Below are positions 25,687 through 34,500 of a stretch of DNA of 39,603 bases, one piece after another. Position numbers and translations under genes: made by a program. The stretch's first letter is position 1, and each line of letters starts with the position of its first letter. A model generated the notes under the pieces. That model worked only from the letters and a program-made list of their open reading frames with translations, ran no database searches and was not told the DNA's origin. The stretch comes from Parvicella sp041583015 (lineage in GTDB: Bacteria > Bacteroidota > Bacteroidia > Flavobacteriales_D > Parvicellaceae). Location of the stretch: positions 1 to 39,603 of the forward strand of contig JBFHGR010000017.1 in the NCBI GenBank assembly GCA_041583015.1, given 5' to 3'.

Positions 25687-25716
25687 ACGAACAGTATTAA
25701 ATTCTAGACCAACGGC
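25687..25716 (-). promoter_or_regulatory. LytTR-like direct repeat upstream of the single-domain regulator
   Basis: On the minus strand GCCGTTGGT (25716-25708) and ACTGTTCGT (25695-25687) are 12 bases apart, and each matches the published LytTR half-site pattern [TA][AC][CA]GTTN[AG][TG] at eight of nine positions. No -7 box lies at the 63-base distance used elsewhere, and the site is 149 bases from the ATG. Confidence 0.35.
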
Positions 25717-25786
25717 TAAAAAATCTATTCACTATCAATTTCACTCTATCCAAAGTACCTATTCTCCTATTTATTTTCCCCATATT

Positions 25787-28700
25787 TTAGTTGGTATACA
25801 TCGGTAAAGTCACAATAAATTTAGCACCTTCACCTTCAACTGATTCTACCCTAACATTTCCATTATGTCGTTCAATGGTTTTTTTTGTAGTTGCTAAACC
25901 TAAACCAGTCCCATCATATTCTTCTCGTGTATGCAACCTTTGAAATATTTCAAAAATCCGATCATGAAATTCGGAACTAATACCAATTCCATTATCAGCG
26001 AACTCAATTTCCACAGCATTGTCATGAATTATTTTCCCAGTAATTATAACCTTTGGCGTTTCACCTGGCTTGTGGTATTTAATTCCATTATTCAATAAAT
26101 TCATAAATACCCGTCTAATTTGTTTAGGCTCACAATAAATACTAGGCAAGTCTTTCACTTCAACAATAGCATTATTCTCCTCAATAAGCAACTGTGAATC
26201 CTCCAGCACAGTCTTCATAATAACATTAAGGTCTGTTTTTTCATAAGAATCTCCCAATCGGTCTATTCTAGAATATTCCAACAACGCATTTATTAGATCT
26301 TTCATTCGCTTACTCGCTCCTCGGACTCTTTCCATTAATTCAATACCACGTGCTTCTATCCCGTCCGAATATCTACTTTCTATAATTTGAAGATAACTGG
26401 TGATAACCCTCAATGGTTCTTGCAAATCATGCGATGCTATGTATGCAAAATTCTCTAATTCTTTATTAGAACTTCTCAATTCAAGTGTATATTGCTTAAG
26501 CGCTTGATTAAGTTCAAACAACTGTAATTCCATCAATTTTTGCGCATGAATATCTTGATAACTACCATAAATTTTGGTGATTTGATTGTTTACCGTTTCG
26601 CATTTACCAATAGCTCGAACCCAACGCTGATTTCCTTTGCCTGTATGTAATAAAAACTCTTCGTCAAACTCTACCTCATCCTTAATTAATGTTTTCAATA
26701 CATCTTTTATAAGTTTTCTACTTTCACCAGCATGAAACTCAATACCACTTTTTAAGGTTGGATTATAACTTTCATCTACTTCAAACAACTCTTTCATCAT
26801 GGGCGACCAGTACATATCCTCTCCTTCTTGATTAATTAAATCCATTTCCCAACTTCCTATTCGTGCTATTTGTGCGGTTTGTTTTAACAACTCCTCGTTC
26901 TGTGCTTCATTGGTAATATCTAGCACAATAGAATTAAATATAATTGTACCATTTGTCATATACACAGGTATTCCTTTAGCTAAATGAATTCTTAGCTCAC
27001 CTGAAGGCATGACATATTTATAACGACCTGAAAACTTTGATTTATTTTGAACTGCATCTGCAACAATGTTTTGAATGGTTGCAACCTCACCACCAGCAAT
27101 TACTCCTCCTGAAATCAAACTAATATTTTGAACAACTTCATCTGCAGTAAAACCCCAGACTTCTTTCGCACCTTTTGTAACATTCTTTAGTTCCCTTCTT
27201 CCATCAGGATAATACACGTACTGAAATACAACGACAGGTAAATTATCAGCTACAGATTGTAACCTTTTTTCAATTTCTTTACGCTCCGTAATATCTTGTA
27301 AACTTCCATAAACCCTTAAACATTCCCCATCTACAACTTCAGCATTTCCATTAGACCTCACCCATCGCTCCTCCTGTTGAGTCGTTACTATTACGGCTTC
27401 AAAATCAAAAGGGTGACCGGTTTCTATACATTCCTGAACTTTTCGATTTACTAAATCTCTATAATCTTCACGATAAAAATCCACTCCATTTTGTAAAGAT
27501 GGCATAAATGATTCTGAATCTGTTCCATGCATAAAATGAACCTCCTCAGACCAAAATACTCGATCATTAGCAACATCTACCTCCCAGCTTCCTATTTTAG
27601 CAAGTTTACCTACTTGGCGATTTAACTCCCTAAGTTTCTTTTCCTCTGTCACATCCTTGGCAACCGCATATACCACTCCTAACTCAGGCGCTGATGAAGC
27701 CGTCCAACTCAACCAAACTACCTTACCATCTTTTGTGACATATCTATTCTCAAAATTCTTTAAACTTCCACCCTTATGCAACTCCGATTGCTTTTCTGTT
27801 GTTCGCAATCTATCATCCTCTAAAACAAACGACATTAAAGGTTTTGAACGTATTTCCTCCAATGAATACCCCAAAATATCTAAGCCCGCAGGATTGATTC
27901 GCTTAATATATCCATCGAACCCATTTACACAAATCATATCTGGTGTAAAGTTGAACATTTGATCTAGTTCAATCTCTGTTTTCTTTCTACTCAATTCAAC
28001 TCCAATTGTTGTCTCTAATTTTTTCAACAGTTCAGCATTTTGAATAAACGCTGATTTGTTTTTTTCTGTACCAATCAACAACACTCCAATAACCTCATCT
28101 TTATGTTTTAAAGGTACCCCCATAATAGAGCCAGTATCTTCATTTTTTGCAGGTACTTTTATCCATTGCCCATTTACTTCCTTCCAAAAGGTTGATTCTT
28201 TGTTTTTCCATACATAACCAGGTATTTCCTCTCCAAACCTATACGACTTTTGACTTTGCATTGAATTATATAGCATTATCCCAGTCTCTCTATCAATATA
28301 ATTTGTCACGTAGTTAATTGTTTGAGCATCAATTTCAGGCAACCATATTTCAGTAAAATCAAAACCAACTAATTCAGCAATACACTTGCAAACAATAGTC
28401 AAACAATCCGTTAAATTACGATCAAAACTCTCATTGAAAATATCGCTTATTCTATTGATAAGGTTTTTTTCAAGTTCCTTAATTTTCTGTTCAGTCACAT
28501 CACGCTCTATTGATATCCAGTGTGTATATTCTCCTTTTTCATTGGCAACAGGAGTAATCGTGAAGTTAACCCAAAAATCTTCTCCATTTTTCTTGCAATT
28601 GGTGGTGGTCATCTCAAATGTTTCCCAATTCTTAACAGCCCTATCTAGTTTCTCTAATTCCTTTACATCAACGGTTGACCCCTGCAACATTTGAGGTGAT

Positions 28701-30712
28701 TTACCTATTACATCTTCAGGGGTAAAACCAGTCATTTTTGTAAACGCCTCGTTTATATAAATAATTTTAAGTCCAGTTGCGTCTTCTGCCTTAGCATCGG
28801 TTATTAATACTGCATCTTTTGTGTTTGTAATGACGCTTTCTAGAAGTTTTAACTGCTGTTCTTCTTCCACCTCTTCTGTTATATCTCTAAAATTATCTAC
28901 AAAACCTCTAACCGCTGGATCATGAAGTAAGTTAGTAACTACGGGCTTAATCCAACGCCAAGAGCCATCTTTATGTTTTATTCGAGAAGTATATCCTGGG
29001 ACAGGCACTCCTGGATTATCTATAGAATGCGCCAGCGCTTTTTCCGATCCTGAAATATCATCCGGATGGCAAATTTCCCATATATTTAAATCTATCACTT
29101 CTTCAGGTGTATATCCCAAAATATTTTTTACTGAACCAGACACATAGGTAGTCTTTCCTTCTGGAGAAATTATTACGATACAATCCATGCTGTTTTCTAC
29201 AAGAGACTCGTATCGCTGATGAATTAATTTATTTTTTTCTTCTCTCTCAACTTTTTCTGTTATATCTCTAGAATTAACTACAATTCCATTCACTGCAGGA
29301 TTGTCTAACATATTAGTCAATGCTGCTTCTATCCATTTCACTTCATTCTTTTGATTCACAAAACGGAATGGTTCAACTTCAACTCGCTTTTGCGTTTCTA
29401 TTTTCTGCAAACTGGCTAAACCTTTCTCTACATCATCTGGATGCACGAATTCAACCACATTTTTCCCTATAAACTCTTCTGGCGTCATTCCAATCAATTC
29501 TGTACTTGCAGGACTCATATACTTGTAATTTCCCTCAATATCCAGTATTGCAGTCACATCTCCCCCTCCTTGAATCAAGGCTTTATATCGTTGTTCGCTG
29601 TGCTTAATTTTCTCTGCTTGTGCTATCCTTTCGGTAATATCCCTAGAATTAATCACAATACCATTAACTTCTGGTTTATCCAACATATTTGTTAATACTG
29701 CTTCAACCCATCTCCATTCACCTTTGTCATTTTTAGCGCGAAATGGATCCATTACCACAACATCTTCAACAACTGCTCTTTTCAAACTAACTAAAGTATC
29801 TTCAATATCATCAGGATGGACAAATTCAAAAGCATTTACTCCAATAAATGCTTCTGGTGGCATCCCTGTAATATTAATACAAGAAGGACTCATATAAATA
29901 TAATTGCCCTTTTCATCCAATATAGATATCAGTTCGAATGCTCCTTGAACCATCGACTTAAATCGCTGCTCACTATGCCGTATTTTTTCCTCTTGTTCAT
30001 GTTTCTCTCTACCATCCCTAGCTACACAGTAATATAATTGATCTCTTGCATCCCATCTCACTGACCATAAATTATAAGCAAGATCTCCCTTCTTTTTTTT
30101 ATATCTATTTTCGAAAGTACTAACCTCCTTACCGTTAAAAATATCAATAGTTATTTCGTTAGTTTTAGTCAAGTCTTCCTCCCAAACCAATTTTCGAAAT
30201 GGATTTCCCACTAGTTCTTCGGGTAAATAACCCCATAACTTTGAGGAAGCTTCGCTTACGTACACGAAATTACCCTCTATATCAATAGTGCAAAAAACAT
30301 CTAGCGAAGAATCCATTAATTGCTTTGCCTCAAATCTTTCTCGGACTAAACGTGTTATATTCTTTGACTGACATGCAACCGCAAAAATTTCATCATCCTC
30401 ATTTCTCAACGGCTCAAATGTAATTTGACTATATTGCATCTCATTTGGGCTTTGCCCATACATATGCTCACTAATTTCAAAACTATCCCCTCTAAACGCT
30501 CTTGAATAATAGGCTTCCCATTTCTCCACATCCTTCCTACCAAAAGCCTCAACAAATGCCGAATCTTTAAACTTTTTTTCCTTGCCAGTTTCCTTTTTCA
30601 TGAATTCCAGGTAAGACTTATTACCATAAACCAATTGAAAATCAAGGTTCACCACCCAAAAAAGATCTTTACTTTGTTCAATTAGGACATTCCGAAATTC
30701 ATTATCTATCAT
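25787..30712 (-). CDS. Giant multi-PAS/GAF sensor histidine kinase
   Basis: At 1641 residues this soluble kinase holds about ten PAS domains and one GAF. By eye: PAS 1-6 at roughly 10-125, 127-245, 249-370, 372-490, 497-615 and 620-740; GAF about 747-914; PAS 7-10 to about 1394; HisKA with His1428 in YIASHDLQEPLR; HATPase_c with NNGIKYHKPGE, DNGIGI and GTGLGLATTKK. PAS 3 and 4 are alike (both contain GNYxYMSP and VNGIVxNSRDIT), showing recent tandem duplication. There is no signal peptide or membrane helix, so inputs are cytosolic. It is the first gene of the signalling block and has no receiver of its own, so it must use a separate regulator, most simply the one at 25088. Confidence 0.93.
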   Translation of the reverse strand: MIDNEFRNVLIEQSKDLFWVVNLDFQLVYGNKSYLEFMKKETGKEKKFKDSAFVEAFGRKDVEKWEAYYSRAFRGDSFEISEHMYGQSPNEMQYSQITFEPLRNEDDEIFAVACQSKNITRLVRERFEAKQLMDSSLDVFCTIDIEGNFVYVSEASSKLWGYLPEELVGNPFRKLVWEEDLTKTNEITIDIFNGKEVSTFENRYKKKKGDLAYNLWSVRWDARDQLYYCVARDGREKHEQEEKIRHSEQRFKSMVQGAFELISILDEKGNYIYMSPSCINITGMPPEAFIGVNAFEFVHPDDIEDTLVSLKRAVVEDVVVMDPFRAKNDKGEWRWVEAVLTNMLDKPEVNGIVINSRDITERIAQAEKIKHSEQRYKALIQGGGDVTAILDIEGNYKYMSPASTELIGMTPEEFIGKNVVEFVHPDDVEKGLASLQKIETQKRVEVEPFRFVNQKNEVKWIEAALTNMLDNPAVNGIVVNSRDITEKVEREEKNKLIHQRYESLVENSMDCIVIISPEGKTTYVSGSVKNILGYTPEEVIDLNIWEICHPDDISGSEKALAHSIDNPGVPVPGYTSRIKHKDGSWRWIKPVVTNLLHDPAVRGFVDNFRDITEEVEEEQQLKLLESVITNTKDAVLITDAKAEDATGLKIIYINEAFTKMTGFTPEDVIGKSPQMLQGSTVDVKELEKLDRAVKNWETFEMTTTNCKKNGEDFWVNFTITPVANEKGEYTHWISIERDVTEQKIKELEKNLINRISDIFNESFDRNLTDCLTIVCKCIAELVGFDFTEIWLPEIDAQTINYVTNYIDRETGIMLYNSMQSQKSYRFGEEIPGYVWKNKESTFWKEVNGQWIKVPAKNEDTGSIMGVPLKHKDEVIGVLLIGTEKNKSAFIQNAELLKKLETTIGVELSRKKTEIELDQMFNFTPDMICVNGFDGYIKRINPAGLDILGYSLEEIRSKPLMSFVLEDDRLRTTEKQSELHKGGSLKNFENRYVTKDGKVVWLSWTASSAPELGVVYAVAKDVTEEKKLRELNRQVGKLAKIGSWEVDVANDRVFWSEEVHFMHGTDSESFMPSLQNGVDFYREDYRDLVNRKVQECIETGHPFDFEAVIVTTQQEERWVRSNGNAEVVDGECLRVYGSLQDITERKEIEKRLQSVADNLPVVVFQYVYYPDGRRELKNVTKGAKEVWGFTADEVVQNISLISGGVIAGGEVATIQNIVADAVQNKSKFSGRYKYVMPSGELRIHLAKGIPVYMTNGTIIFNSIVLDITNEAQNEELLKQTAQIARIGSWEMDLINQEGEDMYWSPMMKELFEVDESYNPTLKSGIEFHAGESRKLIKDVLKTLIKDEVEFDEEFLLHTGKGNQRWVRAIGKCETVNNQITKIYGSYQDIHAQKLMELQLFELNQALKQYTLELRSSNKELENFAYIASHDLQEPLRVITSYLQIIESRYSDGIEARGIELMERVRGASKRMKDLINALLEYSRIDRLGDSYEKTDLNVIMKTVLEDSQLLIEENNAIVEVKDLPSIYCEPKQIRRVFMNLLNNGIKYHKPGETPKVIITGKIIHDNAVEIEFADNGIGISSEFHDRIFEIFQRLHTREEYDGTGLGLATTKKTIERHNGNVRVESVEGEGAKFIVTLPMYTN

Positions 30713-30915
30713 ACTTCTGATTAATTACATTCATATTAGGCAACTAACATCTATTTAGGCTAGTCATTTTAATAATATGATACTAAAGTTAACTTTTTTA
30801 TTTGTGTTTTGGACAAGTCTTCAAAAAACAGCACCAACTAACCTACAAGGAAAACTTACTAATACGTTATTTTGTTTATCCAAGCCGAACTAACTAGCAT
30901 CAACAGCGTTACGAA

Positions 30916-31344
30916 TTATTTATTCTTAACAAAAAGCTCCTCCCCTTGACAAATACCAGTTCCAATCTCATTACAATTCCATGTTTTCACAGATTCAACT
31001 TCCTGAGAGATTCTTACCAACCTATACGAAACTAAACTAGTCACATTCTTATCTACAAAACAATACATCAATGGTTGATTAATTGTATTGACACCAATTT
31101 CTTTAACACCTACTGACTCCATTGTTCCGTCTACATTTTCCTTAACCAAAGAATAAAAACCCGACTTAGATTCATTTAACATTAACAATTTAAAATAAAC
31201 ATTACCTTCGATTACTCTTACAGACAAGTCTACCTGAATATCTCTTTCTACTTCTACGTTTAAAGTATCTTTCTCTCCCGCACGCATAGTCATCGAGAAT
31301 AATAAGATTGCAAATAATGTGATCATCAGTTTAATAATATTCAT
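30916..31344 (-). CDS. Small secreted protein of unknown function
   Basis: The 142-residue product has a signal peptide (about 1-22, LLFSMTMRAG) and a short beta-rich body (VYFKLLMLNESKSGFYSLVKE, LVSYRLVRISQEVE). Its pattern recalls the fibronectin-like segment that precedes sorting domains in T9SS substrates, but no sorting domain is present. Two cysteines near the end (WNCNEIGTGIC) could form a disulfide. It lies downstream of the giant PKD gene but behind a terminator, with its own promoter of the shared LytTR-like type, so it is probably made together with the surface module but from a separate transcript. Confidence 0.7.
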   Translation of the reverse strand: MNIIKLMITLFAILLFSMTMRAGEKDTLNVEVERDIQVDLSVRVIEGNVYFKLLMLNESKSGFYSLVKENVDGTMESVGVKEIGVNTINQPLMYCFVDKNVTSLVSYRLVRISQEVESVKTWNCNEIGTGICQGEELFVKNK

Positions 31345-31378
31345 AACAATAGATTTATAGTGTTTTTATTTATATAAA

Positions 31379-31449
31379 CAATGATAAAACTATATCCTCC
31401 TGTTAGTTATACCCAACTTCCCAACGTCTCCCTTTCCTTTCCCAACGTA
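31379..31449 (-). promoter_or_regulatory. Operator-promoter A: LytTR-like repeats plus -7 box
   Basis: On the minus strand TACGTTGGG (31449-31441), 12 bases, GACGTTGGG (31428-31420), 33 bases, TATCATTG (31386-31379). The first repeat matches the LytTR half-site pattern at all positions, the second at all but one. The -7 box differs from TAnnTTTG at one base. The ATG of the small secreted protein gene lies 34 bases further on. Confidence 0.7.
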
Positions 31450-31454
31450 GACAT

Positions 31455-31488
31455 AAAAAAAGACAACCAATTAGTCTCAGTTGTCTTT
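31455..31488 (-). terminator. Terminator of the giant PKD-protein gene
   Basis: AAAGACAAC (31459-31467) pairs with GTTGTCTTT (31480-31488) around a 12-base loop. On the minus strand the stem runs into seven T (31461-31455). It lies 26 bases beyond the PKD gene stop. Confidence 0.85.
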
Positions 31489-31514
31489 GATAAACCTCCA
31501 TAGTTTGCAGACTT

Positions 31515-34500
31515 CTATGGTCGTTCAATAGTGGTTGTAACAACTGTAGAATCCAACCTTTGGATTGTTTCCCACTCTCCATTAATATTTTGTTTTTGTA
31601 ATTCGTAATAATCTACGCCATTCTTCCATTGGTAGTATTCAGTCCAGTTAAATTGAAGATAATCATTTTCAATCTCCTTTTTTTGAAGCAAAATACTGGA
31701 TGACATGTTGACTTTTTCAGGCAACACATCGCAAACGTTCGTTGGTATAATCAAATAATAGTAATTCTGAGCATCAACTTTTGTATGGTAATCAACATAT
31801 GTCAAATCCATATTCCCTACATTATCAATCAAAGAGAAATTTACAGAATCAATAGACCTCCAAATCTGAAAATTTGAAATCTTTTCGCGTCCATAACTAG
31901 GTTCTTCCCATTCTGTTAGGACTGCTTCGTTATCCAAAACAGTAGACCTAATAATACTTGGCGAATGCGGTGCTATTGTGTCATGAACAACAACATCAGT
32001 CAATCTGTAGCTACTAGAACAACCTTCATCTATCACTTCTAACCCAACACTCCATATACCTGGATTCAAAATTAATTCAGGATTAATAGCATTCGAAAGC
32101 AATGTATCACTTTCACTTACAAAAGACCAATTGTATGAAGTCAAACTGTCATTAAATGGAGCATCAATAGACCATTCCTGTCCTTGACAAAGTACTTCAT
32201 TGTCAATTAAAAATTCAGCATCCGGCTGATTATTAACAAGCAATACTGTAGAATCTATAAAGATGCAACTTCCATTAATAATGGTATATGTAAGCATATT
32301 CTCACCATGATTTGCACTACCCGGATCCACAATTCCGCTATATGGATTTACTACGCCAACACCCGTCCAAAAACCAATATTAGTTGCAGAACCAAAGCAT
32401 ATTAAACTATCATTTTCGCAAGCGACTTGCGACAGAGGCATTGCTGCAGTAACTAAAGAATCAATATGTAAAACTACAGAATCTGAACTTCCACAATAAG
32501 TCTGAATCTCTTGTCTAATTGTATAATCTCCTGGGGCTAAAATTGAAACATCAAAATGATTACTAACATTAGAAACTCCTCCGATATACCAATTCCCCAT
32601 AGCCAAAGATGAATTAACAACAACTGAATCCTGTGTTTCGCAAATAGGGTCGAGCCCACTAATTTGTGGCGAATACACGGGATAAACCTCTATATCCTCT
32701 ACCACAATGCTATCTACACAACCATAAGGAGATTCTACCAACAATGATACAGTATGCGCTCCCACAGGCAGTGTTATATTTTGACTTGCCCCTGAACCAA
32801 TTGTTACACCATTCAATTGCCAATCATAACTCATACCAATGCTACTAGCAGATAAAGACATCAAAAGTGGTGCGCAACCAATGGTGTCTGACAAAGAAAA
32901 ACTTGCATCTGGCAACGGTTCAATTGAAATTTGATGAGTTTGACTAGTTATTTGTTGACATCCATTCGTATCTGAAACAATCAAAGATATCGTATATAAG
33001 CCTGAGCTATCGTATTCAACTGAAGGGTTTACAACACCTGAAGAATTGCCATCTCCAAAAAGCCATGTATAATTATCTGCATTTTGAGAATTATTTACAA
33101 AACTAATACTGTCTCCTACACATACTATAGAGTCTACAATGGAAAAATCAGCTGCAGGACCAACTATCGACATTGGAGAAGGAGAATAAACCGTGTCTGT
33201 GCAACCAGTTAGACTTTCCACGATTAATTCAACATCGTAATTTCCTCCAACAAAATAAATTTGAATAGGATTTTGCATTGTACTTACAGCACCATTACCA
33301 AAGTCCCAATGCCAAGAAGAAGCATTGTATGAATTATCCGTAAAATAGGCTGGTTGAGGCGCACATCCCCCACTCACACTTGACTGAAAATCTGCTACAA
33401 CTTTATCTATTGCAATCATAGCTGGTTTAATCATAGTATCCACACAACCATCCGCACTAGTCACAATCAATGAGACATCGTAAACACCTTCAACAGTATA
33501 ATCATGAATGGGATCTTGTATTGAATCCGTTCCCCCATCACCAAAACTCCACTCCCATTTCACTGCAGTATGAGAATAATCTAAAAATTCTATTTCGACA
33601 GGAGCACACCCCGAAACAGCCGAAACTCCCATATGTATAGAGAATATCTCGATATTACTTTTAGTAACAGAAGCAGCACAGCCATTATCATCTACAATAG
33701 ATAACGTAATCTGAGCCAATGAATCCGACACATAAGTATGACTAGGGTTTTGCACATGCGATGTTGTACCATCGCCAAAATTCCAATTCCAAGATACAGG
33801 ATTTACACTTAAATCTGTAAACTGACCCTCCACAGGTAAACATACAACATCCTGAGAAAAAGTAAAATCTGCTTGCGCTTGATTGACAGAATATACAGCA
33901 GTTTGTGTTGTCATTGACGAACACCCATTTATTGTCGTTTCTAAAGAAATATCATACGTCCCAGAGGCCTGAACAACACCATATGCATTCACTCCATTTG
34001 CAATCATAGAAACATTATTAAAACTCCAATTGTAAACATCATTTGTATAATTATTTGCAACAGCATAGACAGTATCACCTACACATAGATTTCCAGCAGA
34101 GGTTACAGTAAAATCGCTACGCGCTTCAGAAACTTCAACTTCTCCGAGATCAAATACCAACTCACAACCCGTAGCATCTGTCGCAACAACAGAAACGTCA
34201 TATATCCCCTCACTTGTATAAACATGTCTTGGGAAGAATCCAAAACCAGGTGTTCCAAAATCCCAATGTAACTGATAGTTATTTGGCAAATCATGTTGTA
34301 TAATCAAACTATCTCCCACGCACAAATTAGCATCAAAAATAAATTGAGGGTCAAGCCCTGTAGAGATTACCCCAACAGAAGATGAATAACTACAATTATT
34401 GGAATCTAATGACGTAAGCGTAATTGAGTGTAATTGATTATTATTCAGCAACATAGTGTCAACACTGTGAAAGTTTTGAGAAATCAACACATTATCTATG

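Noticed and set aside
30713..30915. LytTR-like site upstream of the giant kinase gene (AACTTTAGT on the minus strand at 30790-30782).
   Set aside because: No partner half-site 21-22 bases away and no -7 box at the required distance.
31441..31514. Possibility that the PKD gene lost its sorting domain through a frameshift just before the stop.
   Set aside because: Downstream sequence runs directly into a terminator and the next operator. No remnant of a sorting domain is readable in any frame on that strand.
31498..31520. Short inverted repeat CCATAG...CTATGG around the PKD stop codon.
   Set aside because: Only six base pairs and no T tract; the stronger hairpin at 31459-31488 is the likely terminator.
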